A stretch of DNA of 64,000 nt from Paucilactobacillus vaccinostercus DSM 20634 (GCF_001436295.1 NZ_AYYY01000061.1:62001-126000), one strand, 5' to 3'. Positions 45,521-55,062 are shown, counted from the first letter of the stretch. Made by a program: numbers and translations. The notes: a model not told the origin generated them from the letters alone.

Positions 45521-46498
45521 TTACCAGAGATATTCAACGGGATTTTTAATATATTTATCGTAAACGTCACGCACGATGGCCATTTGATCATCGGTGAGCG
45601 CTGGTAATTCAGCAGCAGACGTGTTGCGCTCGATTTGTGAAGCCTTGCTGGCTCCCGGAATCACAGCGCTCACGGCATCATACATTAAGATGTAACGTAG
45701 TGCGATGCCGGCCAGATTGTCAGTGTGCAAGCGTTCTTTGAGTTCCTGAGCGGCGGTAACACCGGTATGGTAGTCAACGCCGGAGAAAGTTTCACCCTTG
45801 TCAAAGGCGGCACCATCCCGGTTGAAGTTTCGGTGGTCGTCTTTTTCGAAGTGGGTGTCGTCGGTAAATTTACCGGTTAAGAGGCCGCTAGCAAGCGGTA
45901 CCCGAGCTAAAATTCCGACATTGTTTTTCTTTGCGAGGTCGAAGAAGAGGTTGGCGGGACGAAGACGGAACATGTTGAAGATGATTTCAACAGATGAAAT
46001 GTCGTAGTCCATGGCTTTGATAGCTTCTTCCACGCGTTCCACGCTCACACCATAGTTGAGAATTTTGCCTTCTTTTTTCAAGTCATCGAGGGCTTGGAAT
46101 GTTTCGGGCGCATAGTAGGTCATGATGGGTGGGCAGTGTAGCAATACTTGATCGAGACTATCGAGTCCCATGTTCGTTAAGCTTTCTTCAACATACCGCC
46201 GTAAAAATTTGGGACTGAAATGTTCTGCCGAAAGCGGCATTTCTTTGCGTCCAATTTTCGTGGTGAAGTGGACGTCGGGATGCTTTTTAACGAAGGCGCC
46301 CACGGTTTTTTCACTGTGACCGTCTTGGTAACCGTCGGCGGTATCAAAAAAGTTAACGCCATGATCGTAGGCGGCTTCGAGGGTTTCCTCGGCGTCTTTA
46401 GGATCAAATGGGGCGCCCCATTTGCCTCCAAGTTGCCAAGTGCCAAGTGAGACTTCACTGATCTTAAATCCGGTTTTTCCTAATTGACGAAATTCCAT
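45521..46498 (-). CDS. Aldo/keto reductase
   Basis: NADPH-dependent carbonyl reductase of about 325 residues. The tetrad is visible: Asp and Tyr in FFDTADGYQDGHSE, Lys in FTTKIGRK, His in VLLHCPP. It resembles the YajO/IolS-like group. ATG 46498 has AAAGGAG before it. A MerR gene diverges 115 bases away and a palindrome lies between them, so induction by a reactive carbonyl or similar stress is plausible. Confidence 0.92.
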   Translation of the reverse strand: MEFRQLGKTGFKISEVSLGTWQLGGKWGAPFDPKDAEETLEAAYDHGVNFFDTADGYQDGHSEKTVGAFVKKHPDVHFTTKIGRKEMPLSAEHFSPKFLRRYVEESLTNMGLDSLDQVLLHCPPIMTYYAPETFQALDDLKKEGKILNYGVSVERVEEAIKAMDYDISSVEIIFNMFRLRPANLFFDLAKKNNVGILARVPLASGLLTGKFTDDTHFEKDDHRNFNRDGAAFDKGETFSGVDYHTGVTAAQELKERLHTDNLAGIALRYILMYDAVSAVIPGASKASQIERNTSAAELPALTDDQMAIVRDVYDKYIKNPVEYLW

Positions 46499-46560
46499 TA
46501 TAAAAACTCCTTTATGGTAATTTGACTGGTTAATTGTAGCGCTTGCATTTAGTATATACG

Positions 46561-46576
46561 TTGAAGTATGCTTCAA
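46561..46576. promoter_or_regulatory. MerR-type operator
   Basis: Perfect TTGAAG-TATG-CTTCAA between the divergent aldo/keto reductase and MerR genes, of the form bound by MerR proteins in the long spacer of their promoters. Confidence 0.65.
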
Positions 46577-46613
46577 GTAAAGTAATTAATCAAGAAAAAC
46601 GGAGAATTAAAGA

Positions 46614-47030
46614 ATGGAAACTTATACGATTACCGAAGTCGCTAAAATGTACGACTTGGCACCCTCAACGCTACGCTATTACGAACGGATTGGCTTGTTA
46701 CGGGATGTGGATCAGGAGAATAATCATCGAATCTACAATCGACAACATCTGGACAAGCTGAACAGTATTTTGTGTTTCAAAAATTCAGGAATGTCGATGA
46801 AAGAGCTACAGGTGCTGTTGCAGTACAAAGAGACCGGTGATGATCTCAATCAAATTTTAGACCTGTTGAATGAGCATAAGGAAAAAGTGGAAACCCAATT
46901 GGCACAGTTACAAAAATATCAACAACACATTACGCAAAAGGTGGCCTTCTATTCCGATATTAAAACGGCGGAAGAACACCACATGACGTTACCGGACTGG
47001 AACGATTATAAGCCAGATTATGAGGTTTAA
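46614..47030 (+). CDS. MerR family regulator
   Basis: 138 residues: N-terminal MerR winged helix (YTITEVAKMYDLAPSTLRYY, ERIGLL), then a dimerisation coiled coil (about 75-115) and a short tail without the cysteines of metal-sensing MerR. It is divergent to the aldo/keto reductase, with a suitable palindrome between. Confidence 0.92.
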   Translation: METYTITEVAKMYDLAPSTLRYYERIGLLRDVDQENNHRIYNRQHLDKLNSILCFKNSGMSMKELQVLLQYKETGDDLNQILDLLNEHKEKVETQLAQLQKYQQHITQKVAFYSDIKTAEEHHMTLPDWNDYKPDYEV

Positions 47031-47175
47031 TGATTATATACAACTAATAGTAGATGAAATTATGAGAACATCATGAGATCCGCCGATAAATTGTGTTCAC
47101 CCATAATGAAGATTGCTAAAATAACGAAGTTAGGATTGCATGTTCAATCCAGTTTAGTTATGGGTGGGAATAAAA

Positions 47176-48513
47176 ATGATGAATAAAAAATTAAGCGGCC
47201 GTGACATGCTGTTTATTGGTATGATGCTTTTCGGCATGTTTTTCGGTGCCGGAAATTTAATCTTTCCGGCCTTTGTTGGGCAGGAAGCCGGTACTAATTA
47301 TTGGCCGGCACTAATTGGGTTTCTAATCTCAGGCGTGGGGTTACCGCTTTTAGGGGTGGCGGCTATTGGGATCACGAAAACCAACGGGGTCTTTAGCCTG
47401 GCACATAAGGTCAATCGAGCCTACGCCTACGCGTTTACGATCCTTTTATATCTTTGTATTGGCCCGCTCTTCGCGTTACCGCGATTGGCATCGATCTCAT
47501 ATTCGGTGGGGCTAACCCCCTTTGTGTCGGTACATCATCAGGGTGGCGGACTGTTACTCTACTCGGTAATTTTCTTTGCGGTGGCCTGGTGGTTTGCCCG
47601 TAAACCATCAAAAATTATGGTATACGTCGGCAAGGTACTCACACCTGCATTTCTTATATTATTAGGCATTTTATTACTGATGGTTCTGATCAAGCCGTTG
47701 GGGCATGGTCAGGCAGCAGCTGGGAGCTATGCGAGCGTCCCACTGGTGGCCGGATTTACGGCTGGCTACTCAACGATGGATGCGCTAGCCGCACTAGCAT
47801 TTGGCATTATTGTTGTGAACGCCATTAAGGGCCTCGGTGTGACGCAGCCTACACAAATTGCCCGCGATACGATTCGGGCCGGTGGCTTAGCAGTCCTGCT
47901 GATGGCGGTCATCTATGGCCTGTTAGCCCTACTAGGACGCAACGCTCTGGGACCCTTTGCCCGCGCTGAAAACGGTGGCCCTATTTTAGCCAACGTGGCG
48001 CACGCATACTTTGGTGATTTCGGTAACGGGCTGTTAGCGGTGATTGTGATTATTGCCTGTCTCAAAACGGCAATCGGATTGATTACAGCGTTTGGGGATA
48101 CATTCAAGGAACTATTCCCACGGGTGCCGTACCAATTGCTGATTGGAATTGCCAGTGTGGTGCCACTGATCTTTGCGAATGTCGGGTTGGAGCGGTTATT
48201 GGTAATTTCGACACCAATTTTATATTTTATCTATCCGTTAGCAATCACATTAATTTTACTCGGACTACTGTCGCCAATTCTTGGTGAATCGCGGTGGTTA
48301 TTCGGAACCGTGACCTTATTCACCATTTTTCCAGCGATCTTTGACGGCCTGAACGCCATGCCAGCTAGTTTGCATACTGGTTGGGTAGCGACACTATTGC
48401 ACATTGGCAATTGGTTACCCGGATTCAGTATGGGGCTAGGTTGGACAGTCCCAGCTTTGATTGGGTTAGTACTGGGACTCGGATTACAACGAGTCTACCG
48501 TCAAACAAGATAA
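47176..48513 (+). CDS. brnQ: Branched-chain amino acid transporter BrnQ
   Basis: Twelve-helix sodium/proton symporter (LIVCS family) for leucine, isoleucine and valine, about 446 residues. The N-terminus GMMLFGMFFGAGNLIFPAFVG and FTAGYSTMDALAALAFGIIVVNAI are characteristic. GGGTGGG precedes ATG 47176. The 145-base leader shows no T-box that I can recognise. Monocistronic. Confidence 0.95.
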   Translation: MMNKKLSGRDMLFIGMMLFGMFFGAGNLIFPAFVGQEAGTNYWPALIGFLISGVGLPLLGVAAIGITKTNGVFSLAHKVNRAYAYAFTILLYLCIGPLFALPRLASISYSVGLTPFVSVHHQGGGLLLYSVIFFAVAWWFARKPSKIMVYVGKVLTPAFLILLGILLLMVLIKPLGHGQAAAGSYASVPLVAGFTAGYSTMDALAALAFGIIVVNAIKGLGVTQPTQIARDTIRAGGLAVLLMAVIYGLLALLGRNALGPFARAENGGPILANVAHAYFGDFGNGLLAVIVIIACLKTAIGLITAFGDTFKELFPRVPYQLLIGIASVVPLIFANVGLERLLVISTPILYFIYPLAITLILLGLLSPILGESRWLFGTVTLFTIFPAIFDGLNAMPASLHTGWVATLLHIGNWLPGFSMGLGWTVPALIGLVLGLGLQRVYRQTR

Positions 48514-48522
48514 TTAATATTT

Positions 48523-48560
48523 AGCACGATCAACGAGGAGTTTGTTGATCGTGCTTTTTT
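48523..48560 (+). terminator. Rho-independent terminator
   Basis: AGCACGATCAAC/GTTGATCGTGCT with a 9-base loop and six T; follows brnQ. Confidence 0.85.
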
Positions 48561-48735
48561 GTTATTCTAATCGTTATATGCTGCTGATGTTAATAGGATG
48601 AACAGTAAATGATGTTGAATAAACGTTGATATAACAATACGTAAAAGGGTTTACTTTTTTATTGACACACCGATATAAAACGCTTACATTTAAATTGCTG
48701 CTGAGTGATTCAAATCAAAAAAGGGGAGTATTTAG

Positions 48736-49578
48736 ATGTTGAATTTGGTGAACAAGCATTTTGGAATTAAGATCGTCACGACGTTTGCTGGCTTATTAGC
48801 TGGTGGTGTAATTTTCGGAAGTCAGGCACCGACGACTCAGGCGAGTTCGAACAAAACGGTGACGATTTACCTGACCCGCCATGGAGAAACGACTGGGAAT
48901 GTGATGAGCCGGGTCCAGGGATCTAGTGATTTTCCACTGACTAAAAATGGAATTGAAGTGGCTAACGACTTGGGTAATGGCCTCAAGGGGGTTCATTTCA
49001 AGAGTGCGTATACTGGCAATCTGACGCGTCAGGAAGTCACTGCCGATCACGCGCTAGATCATTCTGGCAACGATCAAGTTAAAATCCATACAACTAAAAA
49101 CCTTCGTGAAGGGGGTTACGGAAGTTTTGAAGGCGATAGTATTCAAGCCGATAACAATAAAATTGCCGGTGTTTACGGTTATGCGAACGGCGATGAATTC
49201 ATGAAGCAAACGGGTAAGGATTACTGGAATAAGCTTCAGAACGCCTACTATAAACTGGATCAAGAAAACTCACAAAATACAAAATTAGCCAAAAGCGATC
49301 GGGCTGAAAGTTCAACCCAAGTTCAAAATCGAATGCAAAAAGAACTGACACATATTGCCAAGACAACCCAAAAAGATGGGGGTGGTAACGTGTTAGTGGT
49401 GAGTTCGGGAATGTCGATTAACGAATACCTATCGACATTGAATACCAAAAAGTACACGGGAGCACCATTGAAAAATGCAGCCGTTACGAAGCTAGTTTAT
49501 AAGAATGGCCACTTTACTATTCACGGCGCCATTGGTTCTTTGCACTACGTGAACAAGGGTGCCGACGAAACCAAGTAA
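48736..49578 (+). CDS. Secreted histidine phosphatase-family protein
   Basis: 280 residues with an N-terminal signal peptide (hydrophobic TTFAGLLAGGVIF, likely cleavage after TTQASS). The phosphohistidine motif YLTRHGETTGN and the acidic LREGGYGSFEG are present. The second catalytic histidine of the family, normally SHG, reads VVSSGMS, so activity may be altered. A promoter TTGACA (48662) - 17 - TACATT (48685) precedes it, and GGGGAG precedes ATG 48736. Extracellular phosphate scavenging is an inference. Confidence 0.85.
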   Translation: MLNLVNKHFGIKIVTTFAGLLAGGVIFGSQAPTTQASSNKTVTIYLTRHGETTGNVMSRVQGSSDFPLTKNGIEVANDLGNGLKGVHFKSAYTGNLTRQEVTADHALDHSGNDQVKIHTTKNLREGGYGSFEGDSIQADNNKIAGVYGYANGDEFMKQTGKDYWNKLQNAYYKLDQENSQNTKLAKSDRAESSTQVQNRMQKELTHIAKTTQKDGGGNVLVVSSGMSINEYLSTLNTKKYTGAPLKNAAVTKLVYKNGHFTIHGAIGSLHYVNKGADETK

Positions 49579-49721
49579 ATCGCAATTATTCAGCTCAGCG
49601 GCATATCTGTGAAATGTCGTTACCACGGTTGTCTGTTCGACAAACCGGCAATCAACCTGCGGCATTTCTAAAAGCTCATCGCTTAGGTGATGGGGAATTT
49701 AAATTTACACACACAACACAG

Positions 49722-49750
49722 AAGCGTTTGATCGTTGATCGGACGCTTTT
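49722..49750. terminator. Bidirectional terminator hairpin
   Basis: AAGCGTTTGATC/GATCGGACGCTT with two G-U pairs and GTT loop, T-run after; between converging phosphatase and TetR genes. Confidence 0.65.
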
Positions 49751-50316
49751 TAATGACGATATTTTTGAACGGTATCATAAATACCGTGGTCAATAACGGA
49801 ACGCAGCAAGATTAGTGTTTCGGTGAGGTTAATATCATCTGTGCCGAGAACCCAGGTTTTGAGGGTGTGAATCACCATTGTAATGAGGAGATCACTGAGA
49901 ATAGTTAATTCGGTGTTGGGTGTTTCATGCCGGAGAAAAAGTTGCTGAAAGTGTGAACTCATTTCTCGTTTGAGGCGTTGCTCGAAAGATGGCATGCCGT
50001 GTGGACCAAGTAAGATACTGAGAATGGGGCGGTTAGTCTCAAAAAAATGGGCTGCCTGTGCCAATACCTCGTCATTGAGTTGAGCACTGCTTGGCGGGGC
50101 TGGCCGGGAGGTGATGGCTGATAGTACCTGTTGTTCAATTTGATCGAGAAGGTCGTATTTGTCATCGAAATAACGGTAAAAAGTACTTCGATCGAGAAAG
50201 ATCGGCGTCACCAGGTCGTTCACGGTAATCTTTTCAAAATCGGTTGTCGCCATATTATCAAGTAGCGAGTCAATAATTTGCTGGCGAGTATGATCCGTTT
50301 TACGAGTATATTTCAT
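49750..50316 (-). CDS. TetR family regulator
   Basis: 188 residues: N-terminal helix-turn-helix (ITVNDLVTPIFLDRSTFYRYFDDK) and an all-helical ligand domain of the type with FETNRPILSILLG. AGGAG precedes ATG 50316. It diverges from the DHA2 pump at 50462, so it is probably its ligand-released repressor; a short dyad TGTTG-N6-CAACA lies between them at 50364-50379. Confidence 0.9.
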   Translation of the reverse strand: MKYTRKTDHTRQQIIDSLLDNMATTDFEKITVNDLVTPIFLDRSTFYRYFDDKYDLLDQIEQQVLSAITSRPAPPSSAQLNDEVLAQAAHFFETNRPILSILLGPHGMPSFEQRLKREMSSHFQQLFLRHETPNTELTILSDLLITMVIHTLKTWVLGTDDINLTETLILLRSVIDHGIYDTVQKYRH

Positions 50317-50461
50317 CAAAATGCTCCTTTTTGTTATTTATCATACAGCAAAATCATATATTGTGTTGGATTTTCAACATTTCGTTTTATTTTGTGCTGG
50401 GGTCTTTCTCAAAAACCGATTAGAATAAATTCTCGTTATCTATATACGAGGAGGGAAAGCA

Positions 50462-51979
50462 ATGAACACAACTAATCATTATGATGTCAACGGGAAACCC
50501 TATCATCGTGGACTAATGCTAGCCTTGTCGCTGTTTGCAACTTTTGCTGCAGCACTAATGCAGACATCACTCGGCACGGCCTTACCACGGTTGATGACGG
50601 TGTTTGACATCAATTTATCAACCGCACAACAAGCGACAACTTGGTTTATTCTGGCAAGCGCCATTATGGTACCCATTTCATCATTTTTAATTAAGAAATT
50701 TTCGGTTAACCAGTTATCCATAATGGCCTATATCTGCTTAGCATTGGGAGTCGCAATTTCAGCGTTTACACCGGCACAGCATGATATGTGGCTACTCTTT
50801 GTATTTGGTCGAATCATTGCGGCCTTGGCCGTAGGGGTGATGATGCCACTACTACAAATTATTATTGTCAATATTTACGACGCGCAAGAACGTGGCACTG
50901 CGATGGGGCTGATGGGACTCGTTGTTGGGATGGCACCGGCACTCGGCCCAACTTTGACAGGGTGGATTTTGGATCAAAATCACGTCATTTTCGGTTTAAC
51001 GATTTCTAACTCATGGCGGACGATATTTTATCTGCCACTGGCCGTTATTGTGATTGCAGTGGTGTTATCTCCATTTCTAATCAAAGATGTGATCAAAAAA
51101 GAAGATGTATCGCTCGACTGGCTATCACTCGTTTTATCCAGCGTCGGGTTTGGGCTCTTCTTACTGGGATTCACGAATGTTTCGTCAGATGGTTGGGGAG
51201 ATCTTGCAACGGTGGTCAGCCCGATCATGGGGGGTGTTTTACTCATTGGTCTGCTTGTTTGGCGCCAGTTAAGATTAGAAGACCCATTTTTAGATGTACG
51301 GGTTTTTAAGTCTAAGCGTTTCACATTGACCACCCTCGCGATGGTGCTTTCGACAATGGCGATGATGGGGGTAGAAATGATGCTTCCCACCTATCTACAA
51401 AATGTTCACGGATTATCGGCATTAGATTCCGGTCTCACCTTATTGCCGGGTGCCTTATTGATGGGCCTGTTTTCGCCAATTGCGGGCAAGCTCTACGAAA
51501 AGGCCGGCATTCAGCGGCTAACAATTGCGGGATTTAGTATCTTAGCAATTGGGACGATTCCGTTTGCCTTCATCGATATTTCGACAACGACGCTTACAAT
51601 TGTGGTGATGTACGCACTACGGATGATTGGTATTGCGTTGGTATTGATGCCACTGACGACTGAAGCGATGGCTGCTTTACCCATTGAAAAGGCAACGGAT
51701 GGTACGGCGGTCAATAATACTGCACGGCAAGTGGCTTCCTCCGTGGGGACTGCAATTTTGACCTCGATTACGCAAAACGTCATCAATCAAAATGAACCGG
51801 CAAAACATTTGAAAACATTGAATCCACTCAAATATGCGGATCAATATTTGAATGCGTCGATGGACGGATTTAGAGTGGCCTTTATTGTTGGTCTTGGTTT
51901 TGCGATCTGCGGGTTAATATTAGCCTTTTGGTTGAAAAGCCATTCACAACGAGTAACTGATGGGGAGGGAGCAGCATGA
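50462..51979 (+). CDS. DHA2-family multidrug efflux MFS transporter
   Basis: Fourteen-helix drug exporter of 505 residues, LmrB-like. Motif C appears as GLMGLVVGMAPALGPTLTGW, and the N-terminus MQTSLGTALPRLM corresponds to the DHA2 D1 motif. GGAGGG precedes ATG 50462. Its stop overlaps the DUF4811 start (ATGA), and a TetR gene diverges from it. Confidence 0.92.
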   Translation: MNTTNHYDVNGKPYHRGLMLALSLFATFAAALMQTSLGTALPRLMTVFDINLSTAQQATTWFILASAIMVPISSFLIKKFSVNQLSIMAYICLALGVAISAFTPAQHDMWLLFVFGRIIAALAVGVMMPLLQIIIVNIYDAQERGTAMGLMGLVVGMAPALGPTLTGWILDQNHVIFGLTISNSWRTIFYLPLAVIVIAVVLSPFLIKDVIKKEDVSLDWLSLVLSSVGFGLFLLGFTNVSSDGWGDLATVVSPIMGGVLLIGLLVWRQLRLEDPFLDVRVFKSKRFTLTTLAMVLSTMAMMGVEMMLPTYLQNVHGLSALDSGLTLLPGALLMGLFSPIAGKLYEKAGIQRLTIAGFSILAIGTIPFAFIDISTTTLTIVVMYALRMIGIALVLMPLTTEAMAALPIEKATDGTAVNNTARQVASSVGTAILTSITQNVINQNEPAKHLKTLNPLKYADQYLNASMDGFRVAFIVGLGFAICGLILAFWLKSHSQRVTDGEGAA

Positions 51980-52719
51980 TTATTTGGGTTATTATCGCGC
52001 TGGCATTGATCTTAATTGGAACGATAACGCTGATTAATGCGCGAGCGTTGCGTTGGATTAGCAGTCTCATTGTCGCTGGTCTACTGCTACTAGCCGTTGG
52101 CGCGGTTAGTGCGAATATGTCATCGCACTGGGGCATGCGTGTTGAAACAATTACGCATACCAAAAGAATTTACTCGGCTGGCAGCAAGCAGTCGCCCGTG
52201 AGCCTCCTCATCACAAAGCAGGTTGGGACGATTTCAGGCCGGTATGTCATGATGTATAAAACCCATGCTGCCGACGCTAAAGCCGCCGCGCACTTTGTAC
52301 CCGATACGGATGATACGATTAATGCTGTTAAACAGAAGGCAACGTATCGACGGCGTAACGTTAAGCAGGCAGCGGTGACGACAACAACCAAAAAATGGGT
52401 TTGGCAATCCAAAGCAGCTCAATTTTGGTTGCAGGTGGGTGACAGCCACAACCAACTAATTAGTCGACGTTCTGTTGTAACTGTGCCACGGGAGACGTGG
52501 TTAGTATTGACAACTTCCCAGGCAAAACGCTTGGGCGCTGTGCAAACAAAAATGACGACGAATCAAGCGCAAACGGCACAATTGAAAGTTGTAATTGGGC
52601 AAAAGGTTGCCCAGTATCAACAACAGCATCCAACCGCGAGCCAGCGGCAAATTGAACAATACACAAACCAGCAAACCGCCAAAGTAACGATTCAACAACT
52701 TAAAAAATTACTCGACTAG
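51976..52719 (+). CDS. DUF4811 membrane protein
   Basis: 247 residues: two N-terminal membrane helices (about 1-20 and 25-48), then an extracytoplasmic basic region rich in Gln and Thr. It resembles the DUF4811 proteins that lactobacilli encode directly behind DHA2 pumps. The four-base ATGA overlap implies coupled translation, so a helper role for the exporter is inferred; no catalytic motif is seen. Confidence 0.82.
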   Translation: MIIWVIIALALILIGTITLINARALRWISSLIVAGLLLLAVGAVSANMSSHWGMRVETITHTKRIYSAGSKQSPVSLLITKQVGTISGRYVMMYKTHAADAKAAAHFVPDTDDTINAVKQKATYRRRNVKQAAVTTTTKKWVWQSKAAQFWLQVGDSHNQLISRRSVVTVPRETWLVLTTSQAKRLGAVQTKMTTNQAQTAQLKVVIGQKVAQYQQQHPTASQRQIEQYTNQQTAKVTIQQLKKLLD

Positions 52720-52753
52720 GAGATTAGTGACCATGCCAAGATTCTCAGCTAAC

Positions 52754-52771
52754 CTATTTCCCGGGAAATAG
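52754..52771. promoter_or_regulatory. Perfect 18-bp palindrome upstream of the XRE gene
   Basis: CTATTTCCCGGGAAATAG, with no loop, so an operator is likelier than a terminator. A TATAAT box follows at 52793. Direct repeats TTCTSAGCTA flank it. The XRE-type protein downstream is the first candidate binder. Confidence 0.5.
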
Positions 52772-52841
52772 ACTGGCAACCGTTCTGAGCTAGTATAATG
52801 AAATTAACCTTGATACGGTACAGTTAGGGATGGTGATAGAG

Positions 52842-53450
52842 ATGAAAATTGGAGATCAATTAGTTTTGGCACGAAAACGCCAGCAGTTAACTCAACAACA
52901 GGTGGCCGATCAAATTCATGTTGCACGGCAGACAATTTCGAGTTGGGAAACCGGTCGAAGTTATCCGGACATTGCGAGTTTAATTACTTTAAGTGAACTC
53001 TATCATACGGCCCTTGATGATTTGTTGAAGGGGGATCAGGCAATGATTGAGGATCTGAAGAAAAAAGAAGCAGAATTAAAGCAGTCACGGCAAATTTACT
53101 GGGCGTCACTAATGGTGGATATTCTGCTCGTGATTGTGCTCGGAATGGCAGTGTTAAAAACGCGATCTTTTGAGTTAGGGTCCGGCCAGATTTTAATGAT
53201 TAGCATGATTACTCTCGCTAATTTAGTGGTTTTGATGAATGCGACGAGTCGGTATCGTCAGTTGACTAAGCGGCAACCGGTCGCGGCAAGCCACTATGGC
53301 ATCACGCTACTAATCATCCTAATTTTGGTGAATGGCGTCGCGATATATTGGCGAGGATTGGATGCATGGACGGCTGGGGTCCTTACCGGCACTAGTGTGG
53401 CGGCCGTGGTCGTATGGCTATCCGCGTTGCTCGGGCGAAATTCAAAATAA
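52842..53450 (+). CDS. XRE-type regulator with membrane domain
   Basis: 202 residues: an N-terminal Cro/CI-type helix-turn-helix (LVLARKRQQLTQQQVADQIH, then VARQTISSWETGRSYPDI) and, after a linker, about four membrane helices (residues 85-195). A membrane-tethered repressor is implied. No obvious target lies next to it apart from its own palindromic leader. ATG 52842 is preferred to 52830, which would touch the ribosome site. Confidence 0.87.
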   Translation: MKIGDQLVLARKRQQLTQQQVADQIHVARQTISSWETGRSYPDIASLITLSELYHTALDDLLKGDQAMIEDLKKKEAELKQSRQIYWASLMVDILLVIVLGMAVLKTRSFELGSGQILMISMITLANLVVLMNATSRYRQLTKRQPVAASHYGITLLIILILVNGVAIYWRGLDAWTAGVLTGTSVAAVVVWLSALLGRNSK

Positions 53451-53457
53451 TTTTAGG

Positions 53458-53497
53458 CTCGTTAGTTCTTGTTAAAGACAGGAATTAACGAGTTTTT
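53458..53497 (+). terminator. Rho-independent terminator
   Basis: CTCGTTAGTTCTTG paired with CAGGAATTAACGAG, then seven T; follows the XRE gene. Confidence 0.75.
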
Positions 53498-53509
53498 TTA
53501 GTTCACCCG

Positions 53510-53540
53510 TTGACTTTAACATATGTTCAACTTGTAGACT
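53510..53540 (+). promoter_or_regulatory. MerR-type promoter with 19-bp spacer
   Basis: TTGACT (53510) and TAGACT (53535) are 19 bp apart, the elongated spacing of MerR-activated promoters, with the palindrome AACATATGTT at the spacer centre. The MerR protein encoded at 55077 is the likely activator. Confidence 0.6.
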
Positions 53541-53576
53541 GAAGGTGTTATTAGTTGAAAGGAAGTTAGAGCACAA

Positions 53577-54419
53577 ATGAAAAAAACATGGATGATAACA
53601 GGTACATCGACTGGATTTGGCCGGTCACTAGCAACTTATTTAGCGCAACAGCCGGATATTAATTTAGTGGCGACTGCACGTCATACGGCTGATCTTACTT
53701 ATTTAGATCAGTATAATCGGGGCCAAATTTTGAAACAGTCGTTAGATGTGACGCAGCCTGAGCAGATAGAACGAGCAGTTGGTAGCGCAATGGAACAGTT
53801 TCAACGTGTTGATGTGCTGGTGAACAATGCTGGTATTGGGTACTTTGGTAGTTTTGAAGAAAGTGATCTCTTAGATGCGAAGCAAGTATTTGATGTTAAC
53901 GTTTGGGGATTGGTGAATATGACTCGCACGGTTTTACCGGTGATGCGACACCAAGGCACAGGAACCATCGTTAATTTTTCATCAATTGGTGGCTTATATT
54001 CATTTCCAACGCTGGCTTTTTACCATGGTAGTAAATATGCAGTGGAGGGGATCAGTGAGACGATTGCCAAAGAAGTGCAAAATTTAGGAATTAAAGTCAT
54101 GCTGGTTGAACCAAGTGGGTTTCGTACTGATTGGGCTGGTCGCTCCTCACATAAGATGCTACCAACACACAGCGATTATGCGCCACTTAAGCAATTTATT
54201 GAAGATAATGAAAAGGGGGCGCACCATGAACCCGGAGATCCCGATCGTGCGGCACGCATTATTTACGATCAGGTTATGAATCATCAAGCAACGTTGCCGT
54301 TGCGTCTTCCTCTGGGAAAATTTGCGGTTGATACGGCCATTGAAAAGTATTCGCAAATGGAGCAGTTGTTTCAGGCCAATTATGACTTATCTGTTTCGGC
54401 TGATCAGCGCGAGAAGTAA
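53577..54419 (+). CDS. Short-chain dehydrogenase/reductase
   Basis: 280-residue classical SDR oxidoreductase. NAD(P)-binding TGTSTGFG near residue 8, VLVNNAGIGYFG near 82, the serine in FSSIGG and the catalytic YHGSK are all present. Arg36 (TARH) suggests NADP preference. The substrate is unknown. A terminator at 54430 separates it from the acetyltransferase, but the upstream promoter fits control by the MerR protein at 55077. Confidence 0.92.
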   Translation: MKKTWMITGTSTGFGRSLATYLAQQPDINLVATARHTADLTYLDQYNRGQILKQSLDVTQPEQIERAVGSAMEQFQRVDVLVNNAGIGYFGSFEESDLLDAKQVFDVNVWGLVNMTRTVLPVMRHQGTGTIVNFSSIGGLYSFPTLAFYHGSKYAVEGISETIAKEVQNLGIKVMLVEPSGFRTDWAGRSSHKMLPTHSDYAPLKQFIEDNEKGAHHEPGDPDRAARIIYDQVMNHQATLPLRLPLGKFAVDTAIEKYSQMEQLFQANYDLSVSADQREK

Positions 54420-54429
54420 CCAGAATAGT

Positions 54430-54456
54430 GCTGGAATGATCAAATTCCAGCTTTTC
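54430..54456 (+). terminator. Rho-independent terminator
   Basis: GCTGGAAT/ATTCCAGC with a 6-base loop and TTTTCTTTT; ends the SDR transcript. Confidence 0.75.
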
Positions 54457-54504
54457 TTTTAGAAAGTAGTTAAACTTGAATTAATATTAAAGGAGCTTAA
54501 GATA

Positions 54505-55062
54505 ATGACAGAGATGGATAAACTAAGAGCAGGCGATTGGTACTATTTTTTAGATGCCGAGGTTGCTACACAAAAGGCGCGGGCCGCAAGACTTTGTCAG
54601 GAATTTAACCAAATTTCGGCCACTGATCCGCAACAACAGACCGCTAAAATGCGTGAAATTTTGGGATCTGCTGGCAATAACCTTTCAGTTCAGGCAACTT
54701 TTAATTGTGATAATGGTCAAAATATTCATGTTGGAAATGATTTTTTGAGTAATTACAATCTGACAATTCTGGATATTGCACCTGTTACAATTGGTGATCA
54801 CGTTATGATTGGTCCCAACGTCGATATTTATACGGTTAATCATCCGTTAACAGCGCAGGGACGGCGAGATTATTTGGCCCGAGCACAACCAGTCACGATT
54901 GGAAATGATGTTTGGATTGGCGGAAAGGTCACGATCAATCCTGGAGTTACCATTGGGAATAACGTGGTGATTGCTTCGGGGGCGGTCGTGACCAAAGATG
55001 TTCCAGATAATCGGGTTGTTGGTGGTGTCCCCGCGCGCGAATTGGAAAAACTGGTGGAATAA
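54505..55062 (+). CDS. Maltose/galactoside-type O-acetyltransferase
   Basis: 185-residue left-handed beta-helix enzyme: an N-terminal maltose-acetyltransferase cap (KLRAGDWYYFLDAEV, as in Maa/LacA), hexapeptide repeats, and the active-site loop with VNHPLTAQGRR carrying the catalytic His. Transfers acetyl from acetyl-CoA to a sugar, perhaps for detoxification. AGGAG precedes ATG 54505. The MerR gene follows after 14 bases. Confidence 0.92.
   Translation: MTEMDKLRAGDWYYFLDAEVATQKARAARLCQEFNQISATDPQQQTAKMREILGSAGNNLSVQATFNCDNGQNIHVGNDFLSNYNLTILDIAPVTIGDHVMIGPNVDIYTVNHPLTAQGRRDYLARAQPVTIGNDVWIGGKVTINPGVTIGNNVVIASGAVVTKDVPDNRVVGGVPARELEKLVE

Noticed and set aside
47037-47175. Possible T-box leader before brnQ
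   Set aside because: No T-box sequence, specifier stem or antiterminator could be recognised.
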